Shown piece by piece: positions 55,662 through 64,000 of a stretch of 64,000 nucleotides of DNA. The DNA comes from Gracilariopsis chorda. Taxonomy: Eukaryota > Rhodophyta > Florideophyceae > Gracilariales > Gracilariaceae. The notes under the pieces are model-generated. The model searched no databases, was not told the DNA's origin, and saw only the letters and a list, made by a program, of their open reading frames with translations. Both the position numbers and the translations under genes were made by a program. The stretch covers positions 62,001 to 126,000 of the forward strand of contig NBIV01000133.1 of NCBI GenBank assembly GCA_003194525.1. Reading direction: 5' to 3'. The stretch's first letter is position 1; every line of letters starts with the position of its first letter.

Positions 55662-56019
55662 GCGCCGCGGCGCCCCGTGGTTCTGCGAGCGCTATTGCGA
55701 GCGCAAGCAAGCAAAGTACTCGGAGAGCCTCCGAACGCTACTCAATACACAAAGCTACAAAAATAACGCGGCGCGCAGCGCCGCCCACGGCCGAAAGCTG
55801 TTTCCACTTGTCTCAACACCACCCCGTACTAGAATGATTTACACATGTATGAGGGGGGTGTTGTTGATTGACGGGGGGCGTTGGGCCAAAAAAATGCTTT
55901 GCATGACCCCTTCAGTGCATGCAAATTTCCGCCTCTCAGCCAATCAAAAAATTCAACAGCACCAGCAGCACCAGCAGCACCAGCACCAGCAAAGCTCAGA
56001 GCTCATTGGCTGCTGCTGC

Positions 56020-56259
56020 ATGATGACTGCCACTGCTGCTGAGTGGTTGGCACTACAACACTGCTACCTATCACACTGCACATTGGTTGGCACTGCAGTC
56101 ATTTTGGCAGTGCTGGCCAATTACATTCCACTGTACTCCCCATGCACAACTGCAGTGCCCGCCAATCACAATCGCGTGGGCGCTCAGTTACTACTCTATT
56201 CTATATTTACTCTCGGCGCCGCGGCCCTCATGGGTCTGCAGGTCGTTTGCGAGCGTTAG
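56020..56259 (+). CDS. 79-codon frame inside array unit (copy A)
   Basis: An ATG-to-stop frame of 79 codons found at the same place and the same exact length in three full units (also 63,123-63,362 and 63,673-63,912). Shared wording: LQHC, CT(L/V)V(G/S)TAVILAV, NH, GAQ, IFTLGAAAL(I/M)G. The middle and end are hydrophobic enough for one or two membrane segments. Substitutions between copies are often amino-acid changing, so protein-level selection is not obvious. Coding status uncertain. Confidence 0.25.
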   Translation: MMTATAAEWLALQHCYLSHCTLVGTAVILAVLANYIPLYSPCTTAVPANHNRVGAQLLLYSIFTLGAAALMGLQVVCER

Positions 56260-56502
56260 CGAGCATAAGCGGCCTACAGATCCCGCTAAGTCACCCCTAT
56301 TCAGCGGCGCGCAGCGCAACGCACGGCCGAAGGCCGTTTTCCCTTGTCTCAACACCCCCCGTACTATAATGATTTACGCATGTATGAAGGGGGTGTTGTT
56401 GACTAATGGGAGGCGTTGCGCCAATAAACAGGCGCGCACGCCCCCGCACGCGCGGGCGAAAACCTCTCTTGGCGCAACGCCTCCTTTTCATTCACCAAAT
56501 AG

Positions 56503-56533
<31 letters not shown>

Positions 56534-56760
56534 CGTACAGCTTATTGGCTGCTGCTGCATGTTGCTGCATGTAGACTGCCGCTGCTGCTCAGTGGCTGGC
56601 AGTACAGTAAATGACTGTAGTGCCAGCCACTCAGCAGTAGTTGGGTTGCACGACACGTGGCTCCCTTTTTGCACTGCGCCAGTGCAACACAATACACAGA
56701 GCATATATACCGCACTTGCACAGAGCAAACATTATCTCGCTTGCTGACCCTAACCACTAT

Positions 56761-57381
56761 TTTCACCTGCCATTTCAGGCTGGCCAATAGCGCAGTGTCG
56801 TAAACTTTTGCTACTATGGGCACTGTTCGCTGCCCTGGGACCTAGGCAAGGCCGAGCTCGTGTGCAGGTCGCCACAAGAGGAACCCAGTAAGTACCACAG
56901 ATCTGGGTAAAGTCAGGTGCTCTTCTGTGGTATACTGGACGTTTGACGACTATCAGAAAGTCTGAGGGTTTCCCGGACCTAATACCAGCTTTCTGTGCAG
57001 GGTTCGGGGCGGCTCCCATGTCGTATCTCTTGGGGCCGGAAAGCACACTTTGGTGTGTGAGTAAAGGCAGACCAATCCTTACAACTGGACGCGGGTTAAA
57101 CATCAAACGGCTTGAAAACCGGGTGGGCACACTTCACCCGTCATAATCCAACAGGAGTGTGTCGAGAGTCCCTGTGCTGCGCACGACTGCATCGGGTAAA
57201 TATAAGTCTTGCAGCAATTTTTTAATTGCTCATGCAACTAGGCCCGGTGGGTGCAATGCAACAAACTGCAACCATTTTTTCACTCTCAACTTTTTTTATA
57301 TTGGAAATTATTCTGGAACTCTGGTAAATGTTTTAGCCGTTTGAAATATTTGAATTGATTGTTTCAGTTTTTTTAATTAAA
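56761..57381. other. 5' region of Helitron B, no gene seen
   Basis: About 620 bp between the last left-array unit and the first Helitron B ATG. It may contain the Helitron 5' end and promoter, but no defined terminus could be placed. Confidence 0.3.
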
Positions 57382-57405
57382 ATGACGCGAAGAGGTCCAC
57401 GTCCG

Positions 57406-57660
57406 AACTGTGGTGGGGCCAGACCGAACTCTGGAGGTGCCAGACCGAACTCTGGAGGAGCCAGAGCAAATTCCGGAGATGCCAGAGCAAATTCCGGAGG
57501 TGCCAAAGCGAATTCAGGAGATGCTAGGACAAACTCAGGAGGTGCCAGGGCAAATTCTGGAGGCACCAGAGCCAGCTAGGGAGGCGCCAGAGCGAATTCA
57601 GGAGGCGCCAGAGTAAATTCGGGAGGGGCCAGGGTGAACTCAGGCGGAGCAAGGCCAGGA
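57406..57660 (+). repeat. 21-bp minisatellite coding NSGGARA-type heptads
   Basis: About 12 units of 21 bp, encoding repeats such as NSGGARP, NSGGARA, NSGDARA and NSGGAKA. It is followed by GGARPGAGRPRR, a GRP/AT-hook-like basic stretch. It lies at the start of the Helitron B coding region, just after the ATG at 57,382. Confidence 0.85.
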
Positions 57661-57930
57661 GCTGGACGACCTCGACGATTGCCAGTACCTCCCGCTGCAG
57701 ATGAGATGCCGGTAAATGAGAGCAGATTGCATGTGCAAGAACCCCTTGTTCCGGCCGTGGAAGAGGACGAAATTACTCCTGCACCCACGTGCGTCGCTAG
57801 GGCAAGTCGTTCCAGGCCCACATCACGACTGACTTCATCTCCTATGCCTCCATCTCTCCCACCAATGCCTGCGCCTGCTATCCATGATGAGGGCAATACA
57901 ACCGTGGAGACAGACGCACGTCCTCTGCTG

Positions 57931-58225
57931 CAAGTTGGAGAAGAAGAACAGATGCCCGTTCCGATGGAAGTGGAGCAGGGAGAGATCAATCCTGCTCCCT
58001 CACAGCCGCCGCAGCAACCTTCTCTGCGGCAAGTTGAAGAATAACAACAGAGACCAATTCCGATGGGAGTGGAACAGGATGAGATCACTTCTGCCCCCTC
58101 AAGCCGCCACAGCAACCTGCTCTGCCACAAGCTGAACAACAAGAAGAGCAGATGCCAGTTCCCATGGAGGTTGAAGAAGATGAGATCACTCCTGCTCCCT
58201 TACACCCACAGAAAAAGCGCTGCAG
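57931..58225 (+). repeat. three 98-99-bp units coding an acidic PVPMEVE repeat
   Basis: Units begin at 57,931, 58,030 and 58,128 (CAAGTTGGAGAAGAAG, CAAGTTGAAGAATAAC, CAAGCTGAACAACAAG). Each encodes a Gln/Glu run, P(V/I)PM(E/G)VE and a (E/D)-I-x-PAP block. Ends in a CAG-rich stretch at about 58,220-58,285. Confidence 0.8.
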
Positions 58226-58336
58226 CAGCAGCAGCACCCACAGCAACAGCAGCCGCAGCAGCCGCAACACCCACAGCAGCAGCTTGATACGACGATTATG
58301 CAATGCGCTGGACACCCGGATTGAGGACTGTATCGC

Positions 58337-58678
58337 GTGTACTATGCGTGGGATACCGGGGCAGATGAAGCTTGGAATGATCCAGCCATCCTTGCAAGCG
58401 TTCCAGAGTTCGAGAAGCTTTCCACTGCGGGTCAAAGGCTATGCCGAAGATGCGGCGAGCATGCACACACGGTCTACTCCTGCCCGTGCCCAGATTGGAC
58501 ATTGAGAATTCATAGCTGCAAGTACTGCGGATGCGTTTTGCTTGGCAAAGAGACCAATGGAGTGTGCTGTGGAATGAAATGTCAGGATGGGGCGTCACGT
58601 TCCGCGGAAGGCATAGCAGTGAGCTGGTTCGCAGTCTTTATAGTCTCAGAGCCAGTCACAGCCATTTTCTCAACTTGA
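58337..58678 (+). pseudogene. Helitron B Cys-rich finger segment
   Basis: 113 codons containing CRRCGEHAHTVYSCPCPDW, then SCKYCGCVLLGKETNGVCCG. The C-x2-C ... CC-G pattern is the usual N-terminal zinc finger of Helitron proteins (YCGA---GE---CC-NG). The next part (N-LFATMQAFMDMSYVTGGGPS, 58,690-58,745) corresponds to the following conserved block and lies in another frame. Confidence 0.7.
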
Positions 58679-59153
58679 ATACGCTCTTCGCGACGATGCA
58701 AGCGTTCATGGACATGTCGTATGTGACGGGAGGCGGTCCCTCCTTTCTCAGACTTGAGGGCAACACAGCTCTCACTTTGCCGACGCAGAACCAAAACAAC
58801 ACGCGCTACAGCTTTCTGTGGGGTACTGGTCCGCCTTCCGTAAATCCATCTCACTATGCGCGCGCCAATCTGCGTGCGTTCATTCAGGACATCAATGTAA
58901 GGGAAATCATACCCAAGTTGTACGATTGATCCAGCCGAAGCCAGAAGTGGTGCGCGAACGTTACCGATCTATGCTTAACACGCAACAGCAACAACAACCA
59001 CAAAATGCGGAGACCGCCGTGGGTATCAGCTTGCAAGCAGCGGAACAAGGAGTAGTCGTACGTGGATACGAAGGAACCTGAAGTGCTACAGTCAGTACTC
59101 CTCATGAAGGTGCTGGCTCTCTCCCTGAAAATGTTCCTGGTGGGGGGCCAGCC

Positions 59154-59759
59154 ATGATGAAAACGCTCTTGGTTGATCCGACTGGCCTGTACCGAGTGGA
59201 GTCTCAGGTACCGCGCTTGGTACAAGGAACCATAACCGAAAAGCACGCTGCAGTGACGAGTGCTGCTCCTGCTGCTGGAGCAGGGGCGACTGCGAATGCC
59301 CCAAACAATGCGCAAGTGCGGTACCGACTTCTAAAACCGGCATCCAAACTTGCAGAGAAGGGCAATTTCTCTCTTCTCTACCCGTACGGGGATCAGCACG
59401 AACTGTTTGACATTGGCCTGTTTGTGGATGCAAGGAACTCCACACAGCAAATCTCAGGTCTCAGCGTCAACGACTGGAAGCTACGAAAGCTCACCTGGGC
59501 TCAGAACGCAAAGCGACGTCTGTACTCAAACAACATCCTCCTAAACAGTGGACCGTTGATGCAGATGTGGATGCTCTGCACGCATACAAACATTGAGGAC
59601 ATGCGACTACGTCTCCTGGAGAGAGAACAGCAGGCACGTATTGTACAAGAGCAAGAGATCCAGCAAGCACAACAGCAAACAGCTCATGTGTCACCATCAC
59701 AGTTCGCACAAATGGGACGCATATTTCTGCCCGATGACTCGGTCAACTCAGCAGCGTAG
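59154..59759 (+). pseudogene. Helitron B N-terminal domain segment
   Basis: 201 codons. An Ala-rich linker precedes GNFSLLYPYGDQHELFDI, then ISGLSVNDWKLRKLTWAQ, NAKRRLYSNNILLNSGPLMQ and a Glu/Gln-rich coiled-coil-like stretch (LLEREQQARIVQEQEIQQAQ). This corresponds to the Helitron-like N-terminal domain preceding Rep. Confidence 0.65.
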
Positions 59760-59792
59760 TGGAAGAACAAAGAAATAGATGTACAGGCCATC

Positions 59793-60614
59793 TTGGGGCG
59801 GAGAGGACCGCCTTCTCTGTTCATTACAATCACCAGGAACATCTGGCGAGAGGACATCCAGCATTTTGGGATGGATACCACTAATCGTGGCACATTTACG
59901 GCAGAGAATAACCGCCCTCGACCGTTTGACCGACCGGATCCGATGGCAAGGGTGTACAACCAGTACCCAAACGACTTCATGCAGGACTTACAGAAGAACT
60001 CGGAGCATATCTTTGGATTGAAGTGCCTGGGGCTTGCATCAAATCTCGAGTTTCAAGAGCGCAATGTGCCTCATCACCACATGCTCGTGTGGCTCGAAGG
60101 AGGCGTGATTGAAGACGTTGATGTGATCGACGATCTGATTCGTGCAGAACTTCCCCTTCAAGGCGAAGAAGACCCGTTGCGTGGCCTCATTCATTCCATG
60201 CACAGGCACCGCCACTCCCCCTATTGCCGGAATCGCGCTGGGCAGTGCAAATTTGGATACGACAGGAACATGTTAGTCCCGGAGACGTGCATTGAAGAAG
60301 GTACGAATTGCGTGATCTGCCGCAGAAGAAGGCAACAAGACCTCAAGATTATGCTGTACAACCCAACTCTGACCAAGACGTACCGCACTCATATCAACGT
60401 AGAACGCACGCAAGGAGGGGGCGCAGTGGCTTATCTGATGAAGTACGCCTTCAAGCAGCCCAAAGCTCAAGAGGTAGTGCTCAATGTGAGTGGTGCTAAT
60501 GAGACAGGCAAACAGAACGAGCAGCAACAAGAGCCGCAGGTGCAGGACGACATTCGTGCATACATGCGAGTGCGTGTGGTGGGCGCCGTAAAACGCAGCT
60601 TGGATAATTTTTGA
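59793..60614 (+). pseudogene. Helitron B Rep endonuclease segment
   Basis: 273 codons. PPSLFITITRNIW (first Rep block), FDRPDPMARVYN, FGLKCLGLASNLEFQERN, then VPHHHMLVWLEGG with the metal-binding HUH motif (HHH here) at 60,068-60,100, a Cys/His cluster (HSPYCRNRAGQCKFGYD, NCVICRRRR), and AVAYLMKYAFKQPKA with the two-residue-spaced tyrosines of the Helitron Y2-type active site at about 60,426-60,455. The frame ends shortly after. Confidence 0.85.
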
Positions 60615-60663
60615 GTTTCGACATGTTCACATCGTACCAAAAGTAGAGCGACTGGCCATTCAC

Positions 60664-61422
60664 TTGGAAGGAGAGCTAACGTTTCTGCTCAGAGGTCCAA
60701 ATCAAATCCATTCCGCATCGCCACCGTCTACGTTGGAGAGATACTTTGCAAGGCCCGAAGCATATGCGAACCTCGACTACCTTTCGTACTTTGAAAAAGT
60801 TCGATTGTATTTTACGCTTCCAGCCCGAGTGCTTAACCAATACGACGGAGACAGCACTCTGGTGCCCACAGACGACTGCGATCCGCCTATGTACGTGGTA
60901 GAGCGCACGGAAGACGAGCAGTGCGTAGCAAGGATCAGAGGTGTTTGACCGTCGGACATTGAGCTATTTGTTCGGCGCTTGCTGCTCATGACTCACGGCT
61001 TGAGCTCTTATGAAGACGCAAAGACTTTCAATGAACAGCAGTATGAAACTTATCGTGAAATCACAATTGCAATTGGACTGCTCGCGGACGGATCCGAGTT
61101 TGATATTGCATTTCAAGAAGCAGTGCAGATCTACAGCACGCCCTCCGCGCTACGACATCTGGTTGTCACACTATACCTACAAGGCGCAGGACAAGAGAAA
61201 ATGGCCGTCGAAAGGTGGGAGGCGCTTTGTAGCGACATACATAGAGGAGATGAGCAGAGACGAAAGCAAGAAATGTATCAACATGTGGTGGAGATCTCAG
61301 ACCGGCACGGAGGACGACTGTTTCGCGATCACAGCTTCTTCTCCCAACACATACAGCAGGATCATGCAGCATTGACTGAGGCGAATCGAGCTACAACAAC
61401 TCGAGACGCGCGAATGGTGTGA
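60664..61422 (+). pseudogene. Helitron B linker between Rep and helicase
   Basis: Two frames (60,664-60,948 and 60,979-61,422). The first contains TLERYFARPEAYANLDYLSYFEKVR, split by a few variable residues, a typical 'L--Y-ARP---NL-Y--YF' block of Helitron proteins. The second contains THGLSSYEDAKTFN, YETYREITIAIGLL and VVEISDRHGGRLF, which also match Helitron A. Confidence 0.75.
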
Positions 61423-61434
61423 AATTCGTCAACT

Positions 61435-62055
61435 TTGCAGTCAAGGTACGCCACCTTAAACCCTCGCCCAAGACAAGTCATTGACACTGTTATTGCATTG
61501 CCACAACGACAGGTGCTGCAAGAGCGATCAAGCACTCCTGGAAACGTGTTATTTGTGCAAGGATCTGCAGGAACGGGAAAGACATACGTGCTCAACCTCC
61601 TTCGTGATATCGCTGAGTCGGAAGGAATGCTCGCCGAAATGACTGCTACAACAGGCATTGCAACTTCGTTATACGAAGGTGGCCGCACTTTACATAGCCT
61701 GCTTGGACTGGGTGTAGCTGATAGGGAAAGCACAAGCAGCACTACAGCCACTTTGTCAAATTGCGGTCCCCGATCTCAACGTGCAGAACTGCTACGCAAA
61801 ATACAACTGCTCGTCTTGGATGAGGCGTCCATGCTCTCACGAAAGCTTTTCGAACTCATGGATGCGCTGCTCAAAGATCTTCGCTGCAGTGGAATGGAAA
61901 ACCCGCCTCCGTTTGGGGGCTTGACCATCGTTCTTTCCGGCGACTACTCCCACCTGCTTCTAGTGGTGTCGCAGGTGTACATGGAGGCCAAGCCAAGTGG
62001 AAATGTGAGACGAGTGTACAAAAAAATTCTCAACGAATTTGCCGTGGAGGAGTGA
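61435..62055 (+). pseudogene. Helitron B Pif1-like helicase, N-terminal part
   Basis: 206 codons: Walker A VQGSAGTGKTYVLNLL, TATTGIATSLYEGGRTLHSL (motif Ia region), Walker B/motif II LLVLDEASMLSRK, and PFGGLTIVLSGDYSHLL, where most relatives have GDFxQLPPV (His in place of Gln here). A superfamily 1 DNA helicase fused to Rep in Helitrons. Confidence 0.88.
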
Positions 62056-62521
62056 TCTGTGGGTATTGTGCTCGGTTCAAGTGCTGCAGCTCACCGAGCA
62101 AGTACGCCAAGCCAATGATCCGGCCTTTGCGTCACTGTTACATTCCATTGCCCAGGACACAATATCCAACAACACTCTATTAACATTCAGATCTACCGGT
62201 GGGATGCAAACCGCAAACCAATTCCTGTGGAAGTGGCTTACAACACGACGCAAGAAGGATGTTGATCTCAGCAAAATGCTCATTGCCTCCACAAAACAGT
62301 TGGTCGATGAACACAATGCGGCAGCGCTGGATCTGTTTCACGGTGAACGCTTCACTCTTCCGTCAGCTACGACGGTACAACCTGACGGTGTACCGAACTC
62401 AGAGCCTGACGTCACCAATACCTTTCTTCCCGAGTTTGCGTATCAGTTGGCACCTACTGGTGTACCTCCTCATAACTTGGATCTGAATTTATACGCGTAT
62501 GAGGGGGTTCTTCTTGACTGA
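62039..62521 (+). pseudogene. Helitron B helicase, C-terminal part
   Basis: 160 codons: LTEQVRQANDPAFASLLHSI, NQFLWKWLTTRRKKD, KMLIASTKQLVDEHNAAALD, then FLPEFAYQLAPTGVPPHNL and a short tail whose last codons lie in the first right-array unit. It matches Helitron A at 11.2-11.7 kb. Confidence 0.8.
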
Positions 62522-63122
62522 ATGGAGGCGTTGCGTCACAAAATCGTTTTGCACGCCCCGGTATGCCCATGCCAAACGCCCATGTGGCGCAACGCCTCCC
62601 TACCATATAAAACAATCAGCAGCAGCAGCAAAGCTTGCTGCTTACTGGCTGGCACTCCCATAATGACTGCGGTGCCAGACAGTTACAGAAAGCAACGTGT
62701 CGCTCTTTTTCATCATTAGCTGGCACTGCAGTCCATCTAGGAAACTAAACACAAACCCCTACGCCCCCAAATACTCTAGGGTCCGCGGCGCTCCGTGCTT
62801 CTACGAGCGCTATTGCGAGCGCAAGCGAGCAAAGTGCATGGAGAGTCTCCGAACGCTACTACATAGACAAAGATACAAGAATCACACGGCGCACAGCGCC
62901 GCCCACGGCCGAAGGCTGTTTCTACTTGTCTCAACACCCCCCGTACTATAATGATTTACAAATTTATAAGAGGGTTGTTGTTGATTGATGGGAGGCGTTG
63001 AGCCAAAAAATCCCCTTGCACGCCCCCTTCAGCGCATGCAATTTTCACGCCTTTCCGCCAATTAGAAAACTCAGCAGCAGCAGCAGCAGTAGCAAAGCTC
63101 AGAGCTCATTGGCTGCTGCTGC

Positions 63123-63362
63123 ATGTTGACTGCCGCAGCTGCTAAGTGGCTGCCACTGCAGCATTGCCACCCACACCGCTGCACAGTGGTTAGCACTGCA
63201 GTTATTTTGGCCGTGCCAGCAAATTACAATCTACTGTACTCTATATACACAACTGCAGGGCCAGCTAATCACCAACGAACAGGCGCTCAACCACAAAGCT
63301 ATACCATATTCACTCTCGGCGCCGCAGCCCTCATTGGCTTGCAGGCCATTTCCGAGCGATAG
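63123..63362 (+). CDS. 79-codon frame inside array unit (copy B)
   Basis: Same position and same 240-nt length as copies A and C, beginning MLTAAAAKWLPLQHC and ending ALIGLQAISER. See copy A for the caveats. Confidence 0.22.
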   Translation: MLTAAAAKWLPLQHCHPHRCTVVSTAVILAVPANYNLLYSIYTTAGPANHQRTGAQPQSYTIFTLGAAALIGLQAISER

Positions 63363-63672
63363 CGAGCAAAAACGGCATGCAAATCCCCAACAATTAGCCC
63401 ACTTCAGCGGCGCGCAGCACCGCCAACGGCTGAAGGCCGCTTCTACTTGTCTCTCCATTCTATAGATTTACAAGCGTATAAGGGCGTAAATTTTTATTGA
63501 ACGGAGGCGTTACGCCAATAAACACGCATATACGCTGTCTTCAGCGCATGCATAAACCTCTTTTGGCACAACGCCTCCCTGCCATTAAAAAACTCACCAG
63601 CAGCAGCAGCAGCAGCATCACCAGCAGCAGCAGCAGCAGCAGCAAAGCTCAAACTTTATTGGCTGCTGCTGC

Positions 63673-63912
63673 ATGATGACTCCCACTGCTGTTCAGTGGC
63701 TGCCACTACAACATTGCTACCCATCTTACTGCACATTGGTTGGCACTGCAGTCATTTTGGCAGTGCCAGACAGTTACAATCCACTGTACTCTCCATGCAC
63801 AACTGCAGTTCTCGTCAATCACAATCATGCGGGCGCCCAATTGCTACTCTATTCTATATTTACTCTCGGCGCCGCAGCTCTCATTGGTCGGCAGGTCATT
63901 TGCAAGCGTTAG
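63673..63912 (+). CDS. 79-codon frame inside array unit (copy C)
   Basis: Same position and length as copies A and B, beginning MMTPTAVQWLPLQHC and ending ALIGRQVICKR. See copy A for the caveats. Confidence 0.22.
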   Translation: MMTPTAVQWLPLQHCYPSYCTLVGTAVILAVPDSYNPLYSPCTTAVLVNHNHAGAQLLLYSIFTLGAAALIGRQVICKR

Positions 63913-64000
63913 CGAGCAAAAGCAACCTGCAGATCCCCCAAGGTCACCCTTATTCAGTGGCGCGCGGCGCCGCCCGCGGCCGAAGGACGCTTCTACTTGT

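Larger units (their letters stand above)
54985..56760. repeat. left array of about 0.5-kb units
   Basis: Units start at about 54,990, 55,836 and 56,371 (anchor GATTTACxCATGTATGA-GGGGGTGTT). Each has an inverted repeat GGAGGCGTTGCGCCAA / TTGGCGCAACGCCTCC (perfect 16-bp arms at 56,409-56,424 and 56,469-56,484), a (CAG)n stretch facing CTGCTGCTG to make a second hairpin, and, in full units, CTCTCGGCGCCGC and CGGCCGAAGGC blocks. The first unit is a short type interrupted by a small TIR element, the second a full type, the third diverges after about 200 bp. The array abuts Helitron B. Confidence 0.85.
57382..62521 (+). mobile_element. Helitron B (Rep-helicase), plus strand, broken
   Basis: A rolling-circle DNA transposon with all main parts in order: a repeat-rich N-terminal region, a Cys-rich finger (58.4-58.6 kb), a Helitron-like N-terminal domain (58.7-59.7 kb), Rep with HUH motif (60.07 kb) and the Y-x-x-KY motif (60.43 kb), and a Pif1-like helicase with Walker A (61.57 kb), DEAS (61.82 kb) and C-terminal motifs (62.05-62.5 kb). 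The coding path changes frame at least six times, so it is inactive, but each segment reads well, so decay is moderate. The last codons run into the right-hand repeat array. Termini (5' TC, 3' CTRR) were not pinned down. Confidence 0.88.
62490..64000. repeat. right array of about 0.5-kb units
   Basis: Units start at about 62,490, 62,953 and 63,466 and the array runs off the window. The first is the short type (GGAGGCGTTGCG at 62,524-62,535 and CGCAACGCCTCC at 62,588-62,599), the next two are full types with (CAG)n/CTGCTGCTG hairpins. The order short-then-full repeats the order at the start of the left array, and the short unit shares a long stretch (GCTTGCTGCTTACTGGCTGG onward) with the first left unit. 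Confidence 0.85.

Noticed and set aside
54985-64000. Arrays on both sides of Helitron B as LTRs
   Set aside because: They are tandem units of variable number without TG...CA ends, primer site or polypurine tract, and the interior is Rep-helicase, not gag-pol.

Overview
This is eukaryotic nuclear DNA. It holds a small island of compact, apparently intronless host genes (about 1-8.3 kb) next to roughly 55 kb packed with transposable elements. The host genes are a mitochondrial complex I subunit, an SRPBCC/START-like protein, a RAD18-like RING-SAP ubiquitin ligase and a long ABC1/ADCK-type atypical kinase with an organelle-type leader. Single-exon genes grouped in an island, a plant-like ABC1 kinase and a neighbourhood of Ty3/gypsy, Ty1/copia, Helitron and Harbinger debris fit a florideophyte red alga such as Chondrus crispus. 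That assignment is an inference from style and content, not a database match.

Layout: 1-308 end of NDUFA12; 674-1150 SRPBCC protein; 1647-2233 small single-pass membrane protein; 2612-3742 RAD18-like; 3934-6201 ABC1 kinase; 7414-8345 two unrecognised small ORFs. Then 9.1-10.0 kb, a 68-bp tandem array followed by a small unknown ORF that has a diverged relative at 28.5-29.2 kb. 11.2-11.9 kb and 24.1-26.4 kb are two halves of one minus-strand Helitron (Rep + Pif1-like helicase), separated by a GC-rich piece and by a very young 11,464-bp Ty3/gypsy chromovirus-like element (12,628-24,091). That element has 922-bp LTRs that I see differing at one base, a CGTAC target duplication, and a 633-codon antisense ORF of unknown function.

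30.1-30.8 kb is the 3' end and LTR of a copia element. 31.9-32.5 kb and 38.1-38.7 kb are two halves of a PIF/Harbinger transposase gene split by a second, older Ty3/gypsy element (32,497-38,125; LTRs about 94% identical). 40.6-46.0 kb is a heavily decayed Ty1/copia element lying between two inverted copies of another repeat. 46.9-50.6 kb is a minus-strand, non-retroviral fossil that looks like a totivirus capsid gene. 50.9-51.9 kb is a DDE transposase remnant and 53.6-54.6 kb a second Harbinger remnant. 55-64 kb holds a plus-strand Helitron (57.4-62.5 kb) bracketed on both sides by arrays of about 0.5-kb units rich in CAG/CTG hairpins.

The most unusual items are the long antisense ORF inside the fresh gypsy element, the totivirus-like fossil, the two-copy unknown small-protein family preceded by tandem repeats, and the unit arrays flanking the second Helitron. 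All calls come from reading the sequence. No similarity search was run.
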